Positions 44,395 through 53,163 of a stretch of DNA of 64,000 nt are shown here, in pieces. A program made the position numbers and the translations under genes. The stretch is from NCBI GenBank assembly GCA_964372115.1, contig CAYJPN010000024.1, positions 1 through 64,000 of the forward strand. The letters run 5' to 3'. The number at the start of each line of letters is the position of its first letter. The stretch's first letter is position 1. A model generated the notes under the pieces. That model was not told where the DNA came from, did no database searches, and saw nothing but the letters and a program-made list of their open reading frames with translations. This stretch comes from CG2-30-36-16 sp964372115 (lineage in GTDB: Bacteria > Bacteroidota > Ignavibacteria > Ignavibacteriales > Ignavibacteriaceae).

Positions 44395-44841
44395 TCAATT
44401 ATTTACTTCTTGTTTAGATATATTAATTGGCTCATTAAAAGTATTTTGTTGTTTTACAACCGGCGGGACAAGTTTTGGGCGTTCCCATTCAAGGTCTCCT
44501 TTGCGCCATTCGTATGCCATTCCGAGTCCGAGAAGGATAAGGAAAACGCTACCGACGAGATAACCGGCAAAACCAAAATTGCGATAAACCATTGCCCATG
44601 GAATAAGCAATACAACTTCCACATCAAAAATTAGGAAGATTAAAGCAACAACATAAAAACGAATATTAAATTTTACCCAGGGAGTACCTTCTGCCTCTTC
44701 GCCGCACTCATAAGTTGATAACTTTTCCCTGGTGGGACGGCTGGGTCGAATTAATTTTGCGGCAACAACAGCAACTACTACAAATAGTACGGCGGTTAGT
44801 AGAAAGATAAAAATCTTTCCGAATTCTGTTAACATCGGCAT
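44395..44841 (-). CDS. nuoA: NADH-quinone oxidoreductase subunit A
   Basis: A small three-helix membrane subunit and first gene of the operon. The conserved loop YECGEEAEGTPWVKFNIRFYVVALIFLIFDVEVVLL, with the cluster-adjacent Cys (YECGEE) and the FDVE motif, is clear. The last 25 residues form a polar tail. The length (148 aa) is slightly longer than usual. A sigma-70-like promoter with 17-base spacing lies just upstream. Confidence 0.95.
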   Translation of the reverse strand: MPMLTEFGKIFIFLLTAVLFVVVAVVAAKLIRPSRPTREKLSTYECGEEAEGTPWVKFNIRFYVVALIFLIFDVEVVLLIPWAMVYRNFGFAGYLVGSVFLILLGLGMAYEWRKGDLEWERPKLVPPVVKQQNTFNEPINISKQEVNN

Positions 44842-45174
44842 TTAAAATTTTTCGCGCAAATTAAATTATCAAAATTGTAAAGTCAAGAAATAAAAAAACT
44901 TCTTGCGTTAATTAAGACGGAATAAAACAGTTGACAAATATTAACAACTAATATGCCATTAAGAAACTCTTAGAATTTAGGGCAATATTTAATCCCTCAT
45001 AATTCCATTTTCAAAAATAGGAAGATATGAGAGTGATTTATTCTCATTAGTAAGAATTATTGTTGTGTAATTAAACAATGGCAAAAATCGTATTTATTTA
45101 TTCGATATTAAACAGCTTTAATTGATTATCTTCAACAATAAATTTATATTTTATCGACAAAATTATGGGAATAA
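44842..45174. other. Divergent intergenic region between nuoA and alr
   Basis: These 333 AT-rich bases contain the likely nuo promoter near nuoA and presumably an alr promoter. A TTGACA at 44931-44936 on the plus strand has no good -10 partner. No ORF longer than about 15 codons looks real. Confidence 0.5.
44858..44886 (-). promoter_or_regulatory. Candidate promoter of the nuo operon
   Basis: On the minus strand TTGACT (44881-44886) is followed after exactly 17 bases by TAATTT (44858-44863), with G next, so a TAATTTG reads like a shortened Bacteroidota -7 box too. It lies about 17-45 bases before the nuoA start. Confidence 0.4.
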
Positions 45175-46293
45175 ATGAGAACATCATTTGCAGAAATTGA
45201 ATTGAACAATTTAAAATTCAATTATTTGAATATTCGTAAAAAAGTGAACCGCAAAATAATGGCGGTTGTTAAAGCCGATGCTTATGGCCATGGCGTTGAA
45301 TATGTCGTGAAAAAATTAAATTCACTCGGGAATAACAAACCTGAATATTACGCTGTTGCCATTCCTGAAGAAGGAATTGAGTTACGGAAATTAAAAGTGA
45401 AACAACCAATATTAATTTTTGAGCCTTTTACTGCCCGGCAGGTGGATTTAGTATTTAAGTATAATTTAATCCCCACAGTTTCTAATAATTATCATTTAAA
45501 ACTGTTCGAGAAATTTACTTTAAGAAAAAAGCCTCTTAGGGTTCATATTAAAATAAATACCGGTATGAACCGTCTTGGTGTTGAGTATAGTGAAGCATTT
45601 GGGTTTATTTATCGACTTAGCCGTAATAAAAATTTTATAATTGATGGTATTTATACTCACTTTGCCACTTCCGATGAAAAAGATAAATCTTTTGCTAACC
45701 TGCAACTTGAAAGATTTAAAAAAATAATTAATCAATTAAAATCTGCAGGCATTAATTATGGTTTAGCCCATGCAGCAAACAGCGGTGCAATCTTGGATAT
45801 GCCGGAAGCCTACTTTGATATGGTGCGCCCGGGAATTTCGCTGTACGGTTACTATCCTTCACTCGAAACATCTGAATCAATAAAACTTAAACCTGTTATG
45901 AGTCTGATTTCTTTTGTAAATTCCGTAAAGAGAATTTTATCGGGAGAAAGTGTAAGTTACAGTAGAAGATTTACAGCAACAAAGGAAACTACTATTGTGG
46001 AAACACCATTTGGTTATGCGGATGGTTATCGTCGTAATTTAACTAATAAGTCATTTGGAATAATACGTGACAAATTGTATCCGCAGGTTGGTACTGTAAC
46101 AATGGATAGAATTATGTTCAATGCAGGTGACGATAAAATAAAAATTGGTGATAAAATTATCTTACTCGGAAAAGGTAAAAATCAAAATATTGATGCATGG
46201 GATTGGGGCAAAGTGCTCGGTACCATCCCCTATGAAATAACATGCGGCATATCAAAGAGAGTACCACGGGTTTATAAACATTTATGGATTTAA
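45175..46293 (+). CDS. alr: Alanine racemase
   Basis: This PLP enzyme makes D-alanine for peptidoglycan. The PLP lysine K33 is in VVKADAYGHG; the barrel continues with VHIKINTGMNRLG and DMVRPGISLYGYYP. The C-terminal domain has the catalytic tyrosine region GESVSYSRRFTA and GTVTMDRIMFN. The length (372 aa) is typical. The start is the ATG at 45175; a nearby ATG at 45165 is out of frame. It overlaps the next gene by 10 bases, so the two are coupled. Confidence 0.96.
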   Translation: MRTSFAEIELNNLKFNYLNIRKKVNRKIMAVVKADAYGHGVEYVVKKLNSLGNNKPEYYAVAIPEEGIELRKLKVKQPILIFEPFTARQVDLVFKYNLIPTVSNNYHLKLFEKFTLRKKPLRVHIKINTGMNRLGVEYSEAFGFIYRLSRNKNFIIDGIYTHFATSDEKDKSFANLQLERFKKIINQLKSAGINYGLAHAANSGAILDMPEAYFDMVRPGISLYGYYPSLETSESIKLKPVMSLISFVNSVKRILSGESVSYSRRFTATKETTIVETPFGYADGYRRNLTNKSFGIIRDKLYPQVGTVTMDRIMFNAGDDKIKIGDKIILLGKGKNQNIDAWDWGKVLGTIPYEITCGISKRVPRVYKHLWI

Positions 46294-47174
46294 TAAAACA
46301 ATATATTACCCAGAGCATAACGGCGGCATCAAATAACCTCAGACTAAGTTCACAGCAAATTGAGGTAGTTGCCCTCTTGCGCGAAGTTATAATAAAATCG
46401 ACTGATCTTGAGGGTGATATAAAAAGAATGAAGCGGGTGACTGAGTTTTCAACACTTGCGATAAGATTAAATGAAATTTATAATTATTTGGTCGGAAGGG
46501 TCGATATTTTAAAATTATCAAACCAGTTTAAAATCCATAGCAGCGGGTTGTTAAAAGATCTTACCAATATGCTGGAAACAGTTACACCACCCTTATTTAA
46601 AACTGCTGCTGAAAAATTAATTCTTCTCGATAGAATAAAGTCTGGTTCGGGAATAGATGAATCTTTTAACATAAACAGTAACCCGATTGTAAATGTTGAT
46701 TTATCTAAAAGAAAATCTTCTGATGAAATTCTTGAAAGACAGAGTGAGTCAATCAAAGAGAAACTAATATTAGATGACGAAAAAGAAGAGGAAGAAATAT
46801 TATTTCAAAATTATGAAAAAACAGTTCTTGAGCCAATCAAGCCTTTAGACTCGTTTTTAAAAAAGATTTCACCGGATGAATTATATATTGATGAATTGGA
46901 CGAGTTTGTAAAAAAAATAAAGGCGAACGCGCTGCTGTCGGACAAAATTGGTTTTGAAATTATTGCTAACATGCACAAAATATTAGCTGCTGCACTTTCC
47001 TTAATAAAAGTTAGAGATTTAATGCCGGGCAAAGATACAATTGATTCTTTGAGAGCGTGTCTTATAGTTATAGTTGCTGTTGTAAAAGGGAAAGAAGTAG
47101 ATATAACTAATTATTTAAACAAAGCCGAAGAGTTCGGTAAACGTTTAAAAATGATAAAAGTTAGGAACGAATAA
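46284..47174 (+). CDS. Unknown 296-aa protein between alr and manC
   Basis: I do not recognise this protein. It is highly helical. The first 120 residues carry heptad-like Leu/Ile patterns (IEVVALLREVIIKS, LAIRLNEIYNYLVG). A polar, acidic linker follows (about 135-180, with DDEKEEEEILF). A second helical domain makes up the C-terminal third (FVKKIKANALLSDKIGFEI, TIDSLRACLIVIVAVVKGKEVDI). No signal peptide or membrane helix is seen. It overlaps alr by 10 bases and is followed after 2 bases by manC, so it is firmly in the operon. A cell-wall or sugar-nucleotide role is suggested by context only. Confidence 0.75.
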   Translation: MDLIKQYITQSITAASNNLRLSSQQIEVVALLREVIIKSTDLEGDIKRMKRVTEFSTLAIRLNEIYNYLVGRVDILKLSNQFKIHSSGLLKDLTNMLETVTPPLFKTAAEKLILLDRIKSGSGIDESFNINSNPIVNVDLSKRKSSDEILERQSESIKEKLILDDEKEEEEILFQNYEKTVLEPIKPLDSFLKKISPDELYIDELDEFVKKIKANALLSDKIGFEIIANMHKILAAALSLIKVRDLMPGKDTIDSLRACLIVIVAVVKGKEVDITNYLNKAEEFGKRLKMIKVRNE

Positions 47175-47176
47175 AA

Positions 47177-48235
47177 ATGAGTACTTTTGCCGTTGTAATG
47201 GCTGGCGGAATCGGCTCCAGATTTTGGCCAAAAAGTAATGAAAAAACTCCAAAACAATTGATAAAAATCTTCGGTGAAAAAACGATGATACAGGAAACTG
47301 TTGAACGTCTTTCCGGCTTTATTGACGACGACAAAATATACATTGTTACTAATCGCAAACAGCGACCATTTGTTGTAAAACAATTACCACAGCTTCCGCC
47401 AGCCAATATAATTGCAGAACCTTTCGGAAGAGAAACAGCGACTTGCATAGGATTGGCTTCCATTATCATACAAAAACGTGACCCCGATGCCGTAATAATA
47501 AATTTGCCTGCCGATCATATAATTAGAAGGATCGAGGCATTCCATACGACTTTAAAACATGCTGTAAATTATGCAAGTAAAACAAACGGATTAGTTACTA
47601 TCGGGATAATACCTTCGCGACCGGAAACAGGTTACGGTTATATTCAAATTGATGAACAATCGATCGATAAAAATATTCATAAAGTTTTTTCATTCGCTGA
47701 GAAACCAAATTATGCAACTGCAGTTAGGTTTATTGAAAGCGGTGATTTTCTTTGGAACAGCGGCATGTTTATCTGGAAGGCAAGCTCAATATTAAATGAA
47801 ATTCAAATTCACTTGCCAGATCTTTTTGAAGGTCTTGAAGAAATAAAAACAGTTATTGACAAACCAGGATTTGAAAAAAAATTAGATATTGTTTACGGAC
47901 AGCTTCGTAAGATTTCTATTGATTACGGTGTGATGGAAAAATCGAAAAAGGTATTTCTAACAAAAGGCGATTTTATTTGGAGTGATGTGGGAAGTTGGGA
48001 AGAAGTTTATCAATTATCCGAAAAAAATGACTCCGGTAATTGTATTCATGGAAAAGTTTTTACAGAAATGACGGTTGATTCATATATCTATTCACCCGAT
48101 AAATTTACTGCAGTGATCGGTGCTGAAAATTTAATAGTTGTTAATGATGACGACGCGCTGCTTATCTGCCGGAGGGATCTGGCACAATCCGTAAAAAAAA
48201 TTGTTGATTACATAAAAATAAATAAGCTTACTTAA
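47177..48235 (+). CDS. manC: Mannose-1-phosphate guanylyltransferase (352 aa)
   Basis: The enzyme makes GDP-mannose from mannose-1-phosphate and GTP. The N-terminal nucleotide-binding motif VVMAGGIGSRFWPKSNEKTPKQL carries the pyrophosphorylase Arg/Lys residues. FSFAEKPNY, LWNSGMFIWKAS, SIDYGVMEKS and GDFIWSDVGSWEEVY are family segments. This is the short form without an isomerase domain; length is typical. It lies 2 bases after the unknown gene in the alr operon. GDP-mannose would feed surface polysaccharide or glycoprotein synthesis. Confidence 0.93.
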   Translation: MSTFAVVMAGGIGSRFWPKSNEKTPKQLIKIFGEKTMIQETVERLSGFIDDDKIYIVTNRKQRPFVVKQLPQLPPANIIAEPFGRETATCIGLASIIIQKRDPDAVIINLPADHIIRRIEAFHTTLKHAVNYASKTNGLVTIGIIPSRPETGYGYIQIDEQSIDKNIHKVFSFAEKPNYATAVRFIESGDFLWNSGMFIWKASSILNEIQIHLPDLFEGLEEIKTVIDKPGFEKKLDIVYGQLRKISIDYGVMEKSKKVFLTKGDFIWSDVGSWEEVYQLSEKNDSGNCIHGKVFTEMTVDSYIYSPDKFTAVIGAENLIVVNDDDALLICRRDLAQSVKKIVDYIKINKLT

Positions 48236-48395
48236 AAAATTATAGTTTGAGAAAGTGATTTAAAACAAAAAATATAGGGAACATTTGGCTGGGTTGATAT
48301 ACAAAAAAAATTAAGTTCGAAACTATATTATTTAATATCATTCTGATTGGTTTGTTTCATTTTATTAAGCTATAATAATTATAAAAGTATTTTAT

Positions 48396-48911
48396 ATGAA
48401 ACTGAAAACAGAAGCCGAAATTAAAAAAGTTTTATCCTCGTTAATTGACTCTCCGGTTTGTATTATCGGAAGAGCATCCGATTTATTGTGGATTCATTTC
48501 GGAAAGTTGGAAATGGACGCGGAGGCAGGCAAGCGGGGTTTAGAAATTGCGAGCACCATTGGTGATTGGGCGTTACATATACAATGCCCGTGGCGATTTG
48601 TTAAAAACAAAAAAATAATTCTAAGCTGGCGCGATTTTAATCTCACCCCCGATACAGAAATAATGGACGGGTGGGATTCCGGCGGCACAAGCAGGTTTGA
48701 TTCTATGGCTGAAAAGGTTAATTCCTTTTTATTAAAAAATGATGTTATAGTAAAAAAAATAGTTTTAGATGAAGTGGGGGGATTTAAAATGATGATGACC
48801 GACGACCTCTCTCTCGAAGTATTTCCTGATTTAAGTTTTGTGAATGAACAGACAGAAATCTGGAGAATATTTCAACCAAAATTACGAACCGAGCATTTTG
48901 TTGTGGGTTGA
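48396..48911 (+). CDS. Unknown cytosolic protein (171 aa)
   Basis: I do not recognise this protein. There is no signal peptide, membrane helix or metal motif. It has a compact, mixed alpha/beta look with Trp-rich segments (IGDWALHIQCPWRFVKNKK and SWRDFNLTPDTEIMDGW), and C-terminal WRIFQPKLRTEHFVV. The gene stands alone, 160 bases after manC and facing the M28 peptidase gene across a terminator. Confidence 0.65.
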   Translation: MKLKTEAEIKKVLSSLIDSPVCIIGRASDLLWIHFGKLEMDAEAGKRGLEIASTIGDWALHIQCPWRFVKNKKIILSWRDFNLTPDTEIMDGWDSGGTSRFDSMAEKVNSFLLKNDVIVKKIVLDEVGGFKMMMTDDLSLEVFPDLSFVNEQTEIWRIFQPKLRTEHFVVG

Positions 48912-48920
48912 TGAATAAAA

Positions 48921-48945
48921 AAAGCGGATGTTAAAAAACATCCGC
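48921..48945 (-). terminator. Rho-independent terminator after the M28 peptidase gene
   Basis: A perfect 9-bp stem GCGGATGTT/AACATCCGC (48924-48932 with 48937-48945) closes an A4 loop. On the minus strand it is followed by a T-run (complement of the A-run at 48917-48923). Confidence 0.8.
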
Positions 48946-48959
48946 GTAATAAAAATAAG

Positions 48960-50762
48960 TTACCTTGTTCCCAACTCAATATTAAAATTCATTTCTTTGC
49001 AATCTCTCAAAATTACAACATCAACCTTATCCCCGGGGACATAATCGCCAATGGCATAAGTAAAGTCGTAAATATTTGAGATTTTTTTATCACCAAATTT
49101 TATAATTATATCGCCGCTCTGTATTCCTGCTTTAGCTGCCGGGCTTCCATCCGTTACACCGCTCAACTTATAGCCATCAACATCACCCGCAAAATCAGGA
49201 ATAGTTCCAACCCAAACTTTCGTTCCTGTCATCTTGCCTGTGTCTTTCCTTTCTACAACAAGATAATCTGGTCGTGAATTTTCATTTACAATTTGGTTTG
49301 TAATATCGTAAACATATTTTAACACAGTTTCTTCTCCAGCCGCGTTTATCTTGTCGGCATCATCGGAAGGTTTATGATAATCCGAATGAGTTCCGGTAAA
49401 GAAAAACAACACCGGTATATCTTTTCCATAAAATGATGATTGATCACTTGGGCCGTAACCTTCGTCATTAAAAGTTAGCGCTAAAGAGTATGTGTTTTTT
49501 TCATTTAATAGATTTTTCCAGTTGCTTGATGTTCCGGTTCCGTAAACTATCAACTCATTTTTAGAATTTAATCTGCCAACCATATCTAGGTTAATCATTG
49601 TTACCATTTGTTTCGTTTCCACAGGCGGATTATTCGCAAAAAAGCTTAAGCCGAGAAGTCCGAGTTCTTCGCCCGAAAAACCCACAAACAGCATGCTTCT
49701 TTTTAGCTTAGATTTTTCGGAAGCAAATTTTTCTGCTATTTCCAGAACACCTGTAGTGCCCGATGCATTATCATCTGCTCCATTGTGAATCATTGGCTCT
49801 GCACCCATATAGAGTGAACCGGTTTCACCCATTCCAAGGTGATCGAAATGACCGCCAACCACAACGTATTCATTTTTTAACTCAGAATCATTACCTTCAA
49901 GAATAGCTGCAACATTCCACGAAATTTTTTCTATCTCTTTTATGCCGGTTGCAACTTTTGTCTTTACATTCTCAAACTCAAATGAAGCCGGTTTTATATC
50001 TTCTATCATTTTCTTTTGATATTCTTCAAATGAAAGTTTTTGACTTTCAAAAAGTTTGTCTACAAAACTTCTTTTTACCTGGACTATGGGAAAACCTTCT
50101 ACTGCTGCCGCGCGGTCGTATTTGAATTCAACCAATTTATCGGCTTCATTTTCCGGTAAATAACCGTTAACGAAAATGATTCCTGCAGCACCCTTATCAC
50201 GCGCCACAGTCGCTTTATAACGAAGCGAAGCATATTCATCAAATTTTGAGTGAGGTACGTTGTATTCTGGTTGTGAGCGCATAACAAGAACAATTTTATC
50301 TTTTACATCAAGTCCGGCATAATCATCGTACTCCAATTTTTGTGCTGAAATACCGTAACCGGCAAACACAAGTTGAGCATTTACAACTCCGCTGCCTGAA
50401 AAAGGAGCCGGAATAAACTCATCTTTTAACTTGAGTGATGATTCATCTCCGGAGACATAAAAAGCGAGTTCGTTTTTCCCGGTCATTTCAATACCGGCAA
50501 TAAAAGGAAATTCTTGAATGTAGCTGTCGCCAAACGCAGGCGTCAAACCGTGTTTCTCAAACTCACTTCTAATATACTTTGCAACCATATAAATTTCTTC
50601 GCTGCCACTAAATCTTCCCTTCAGCTCATCGGAAGCTAAATAATTAATGTGGTCTTTTATTTCGGCGGCGGTGATTTCGGGATTATCCTCATTTTGAGCG
50701 CGAAGCACAGGAGCTAAAAACAAAAGCGCGGCAAAACAGAAAACTAAAAGATTCTTTTTCAT
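48960..50762 (-). CDS. Secreted M28-family peptidase with PA and PDZ domains (600 aa)
   Basis: A signal peptide (MKKNLLVFCFAALLFLAPVLRAQ) is followed by a protease-associated domain (about residues 110-235). The M28 catalytic domain has zinc ligands and catalytic residues in GGHFDHLG (H305, D307), GADDNASG (D330), GEELGLLG (E365/E366), NLDMVG (D393) and HSDYHKPSDD. A PDZ domain ends the protein (about 515-598, GSPAAKAGIQSGDIIIKFG). It is a zinc aminopeptidase, acting in the periplasm or outside. A longer frame reaches 50939, but the ATG at 50762 gives the signal peptide. It is the last of six minus-strand genes. Confidence 0.93.
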   Translation of the reverse strand: MKKNLLVFCFAALLFLAPVLRAQNEDNPEITAAEIKDHINYLASDELKGRFSGSEEIYMVAKYIRSEFEKHGLTPAFGDSYIQEFPFIAGIEMTGKNELAFYVSGDESSLKLKDEFIPAPFSGSGVVNAQLVFAGYGISAQKLEYDDYAGLDVKDKIVLVMRSQPEYNVPHSKFDEYASLRYKATVARDKGAAGIIFVNGYLPENEADKLVEFKYDRAAAVEGFPIVQVKRSFVDKLFESQKLSFEEYQKKMIEDIKPASFEFENVKTKVATGIKEIEKISWNVAAILEGNDSELKNEYVVVGGHFDHLGMGETGSLYMGAEPMIHNGADDNASGTTGVLEIAEKFASEKSKLKRSMLFVGFSGEELGLLGLSFFANNPPVETKQMVTMINLDMVGRLNSKNELIVYGTGTSSNWKNLLNEKNTYSLALTFNDEGYGPSDQSSFYGKDIPVLFFFTGTHSDYHKPSDDADKINAAGEETVLKYVYDITNQIVNENSRPDYLVVERKDTGKMTGTKVWVGTIPDFAGDVDGYKLSGVTDGSPAAKAGIQSGDIIIKFGDKKISNIYDFTYAIGDYVPGDKVDVVILRDCKEMNFNIELGTR

Positions 50763-50784
50763 AACTACCTTATTGTTTATTAAA

Positions 50785-51825
50785 TTAATTTTTCCATTCG
50801 GCAATAAACACATTAGTATCGCCATGTTTTTTATTTGCACGGTTGGAACAAAATACAAGATATTTACCATCAGAAGTAAAGATGGGGAAACCATCAAAGG
50901 TTTCGTTAAAAGTAATTTGTTCCAGTCCGGTTCCATCAATATTTATAATGTACAAATCAAAATTACGCCCGTCGGTGCTGTTCAAGTTTGACGAGAAAAT
51001 TATTCGGTTACCATCGGGATGGAAAAAAGGAGCAAAACTGGCTTTGCCAAAATTTGTAATCTGTTTTCTATTTTTTCCATCAGCATCCATTACAAAAATT
51101 TCGAGTACAGTGGGTCTAACAAAACCATACTTTACTAACTCAGCATAATCCGCAAGTTGTTCTTGCGTTTTTGGACGGCTTGCGCGGAAAACAATTTTAG
51201 AACCATCGGACGAAAAAAAAGCGCCGCCATCATAACCTTTTTCAAAAGTTAAGCGTGTTTGATTGCTGCCATCAATATCCATAACATATATTTCAGGGTC
51301 GCCATCACGGGTTGAAGTAAAAACTATTTTATCGCTATTCGGTGATACGGTTGCCTCTGCATCATAACCGTTAGATGCTGTTAATGGTTTTAAATTATTC
51401 CCATTTATGTCGGCGGAAAATATATCAAAACTATCGTATAATTTCCAAACATAGCCGTGAGACTGATCCGGTGGAGGAGGGCAATCATTACCGGCTAAAT
51501 AGGTGGATGCATAAATAATTGAAGTATCGCCGGGCAAATAATATGAACAAGTTGTTCTACCTAATCCATTTGAAACCATTTTTTTATTTGTACCGTCAAT
51601 ATTCATTGTAAAAATTTGGTCACATTTTAATACGTCAGATGTACTCTGGTAAATCAACCTTTTACCGTCAAACGAAAGATAGGCTTCCGCATTTTCACCA
51701 CCATCGGTAAGCATTGTTAAATTAGCAAAATGATTTTCGCCGGAATGAATAAACGTTGGCGGTTGTTGGGCGTATAATAATGCAACAGCATATAGAATAA
51801 AAAATAGTATTTTGAGAGAACTCAT
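50785..51825 (-). CDS. TolB-like WD40/PD40 beta-propeller protein, secreted (346 aa)
   Basis: A signal peptide (MSSLKILFFILYAVALLYAQ) is followed by TolB-type propeller repeats, each with a DG.KI/LIF/YxS core: LSFDGKRLIYQST, VSPNSDKIVFTSTRDGDPEIYVMDIDGSNQTRLT, FSSDGSKIVFRAS, FHPDGNRIIFSSN and FTSDGKYLVFCSNR, with six or so blades. Such proteins bind partners or ligands in the periplasm. It lies 22 bases before the M28 peptidase in the same run; the pair may work together on peptides. It lacks the TolB N-terminal domain, so it is not TolB itself. Confidence 0.85.
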   Translation of the reverse strand: MSSLKILFFILYAVALLYAQQPPTFIHSGENHFANLTMLTDGGENAEAYLSFDGKRLIYQSTSDVLKCDQIFTMNIDGTNKKMVSNGLGRTTCSYYLPGDTSIIYASTYLAGNDCPPPPDQSHGYVWKLYDSFDIFSADINGNNLKPLTASNGYDAEATVSPNSDKIVFTSTRDGDPEIYVMDIDGSNQTRLTFEKGYDGGAFFSSDGSKIVFRASRPKTQEQLADYAELVKYGFVRPTVLEIFVMDADGKNRKQITNFGKASFAPFFHPDGNRIIFSSNLNSTDGRNFDLYIINIDGTGLEQITFNETFDGFPIFTSDGKYLVFCSNRANKKHGDTNVFIAEWKN

Positions 51826-51885
51826 CGATTCCTTGATTTTTATTTGTAATTAGATATTTGAAAATACAAAATAGTGCTAAATTAA

Positions 51886-52599
51886 TTAATCGGGGACGTG
51901 AACTAAAAAATATTTTTTAGCTGAATTCCCGATTGCCCTTGCTTCCTTCATACTCATGTGCAATTCATCAATTATTTTATCATCGTGTCCTGCCTCAAGC
52001 ACTGCCAAATCGCTGTATTTTGCATGTTTCACAAGTTCATCGCAATAAGCTGTATCGCCGCCGTAACAAATTTTTGCTTTATCAAATGTAAATTTATAAC
52101 CGAGCGCAGGCACCTGTCTTGTAGTTTTTCCATCTGATAATAATTCCATATGGATTACCGGGAATGGTTTTACAGAAACATTTTTCGTCTTAAAAATTTT
52201 AGGTGCATCAATTTCCTTTAATCGTATTGAATATGGGAGCGAGCGGGAATAAACTTTTTTGAAAGCATTATATATACTTTCAATTTCAATACAGCCTTTC
52301 GGATAATGGATAGAGAGGGGAGATTGTTTGTTCATTACACGCAAATATGTTAATAGAGACCAAACACCGCCTACATGATCGTGATGACCATGCGTAACAA
52401 AAAGATCGGAGATTGACAAAATTTGTTTAGTTCCAATTTCGTTATTTAGATCCCTAAGTATTCCGTCTCCCGGGTCTACAACAAAATAATTATCTCCTGC
52501 TTTAAGAAGTATGCCGGTTGCAATATTAGGAATAGAACAAAATATTTTTATTGAAAAATTATCCTTATTCCATTGTAACGGGTACTTTTGTTTTATCAT
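51886..52599 (-). CDS. MBL-fold metallohydrolase (237 aa)
   Basis: The metallo-beta-lactamase fold is shown by VVDPGDGIL, the metal-binding HGHHDHVGG (about residues 71-79), the later VIHMELL, GGDTAYCDEL (bridging Asp) and C-terminal HVPD. The arrangement is nearest the RNase Z-like/phosphodiesterase branch, but the exosite of RNase Z is not obvious. It is cytosolic, with no signal peptide. It lies 33 bases after fur and is followed by the propeller gene. The exact substrate is unknown. Confidence 0.85.
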   Translation of the reverse strand: MIKQKYPLQWNKDNFSIKIFCSIPNIATGILLKAGDNYFVVDPGDGILRDLNNEIGTKQILSISDLFVTHGHHDHVGGVWSLLTYLRVMNKQSPLSIHYPKGCIEIESIYNAFKKVYSRSLPYSIRLKEIDAPKIFKTKNVSVKPFPVIHMELLSDGKTTRQVPALGYKFTFDKAKICYGGDTAYCDELVKHAKYSDLAVLEAGHDDKIIDELHMSMKEARAIGNSAKKYFLVHVPD

Positions 52600-52632
52600 T
52601 GATTTTCCGGTTTCGAAAAAAATAAATTACTA

Positions 52633-53094
52633 TTACTTCTTTTCTTTTTTATAATAACTACATTCTTTTATATTCTTGCAACGGGCAAATATATTAAATG
52701 AAAAACTTTCTACTTCAAAGCCAAGCGAAGCTGCTATTTCGCCGGGAAGTTTTTTTACTTTTGGGTTTATGAATTCGACGATGCGTCCACAGTCCATGCA
52801 AATTAAATGGTCGTGTGTCTGTTTTCTGAAATTGCTTTCGTAGCGGGTTAAGTTTTCGCCGAAGTTGTGTTTCCCCAGTAGTTCGCATTGAACTAGCAAT
52901 TCGAGGGTTTTATATACAGTTGCGCGGCTTACTCTCGATTTTTGATTTTTCATTTCGATGAATAAATCATCCGCACCAAAATGCCCCTGGTGATCTATTG
53001 CTGCGTCCATAACTTCGAAACGTTCAGGCGTAATTCTGTTCTGACCATTTTTTAAGAAGTCTCTGAAAATTTCTGCTGCTTGTGTATGTTTCAA
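52633..53094 (-). CDS. fur: Fur-family transcriptional regulator (153 aa)
   Basis: The N-terminal winged helix (RITPERFEVMDAAID, SRATVYKTLELLVQ) is followed by the dimerisation domain with metal ligands in THDHLICMDCGRIVEF and a second CxxxxC pair near the C terminus (CKNIKEC), which together form the structural zinc site. Fur represses iron-uptake genes when Fe2+ is plentiful. It directly follows feoB, its expected target, with a 69-base gap. Within the family it could be a PerR or Zur member, but the neighbours favour an iron role. Confidence 0.88.
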   Translation of the reverse strand: MKHTQAAEIFRDFLKNGQNRITPERFEVMDAAIDHQGHFGADDLFIEMKNQKSRVSRATVYKTLELLVQCELLGKHNFGENLTRYESNFRKQTHDHLICMDCGRIVEFINPKVKKLPGEIAASLGFEVESFSFNIFARCKNIKECSYYKKEKK

Positions 53095-53163
53095 ATTATC
53101 TCGAAGAAATTAATTACTATTAAAAATAACTGTCAAAAAAACAATTAACAAATAAATTCAAAA

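Noticed and set aside
44931..44936. TTGACA as a -35 box for alr
   Set aside because: No -10 sequence is present at 16-18 bases, and it is about 240 bases from the gene.
50763..50939. N-terminal extension of the M28 peptidase frame
   Set aside because: It overlaps the propeller gene's coding sequence and would bury a clean signal peptide; the ATG at 50762 is far more likely.
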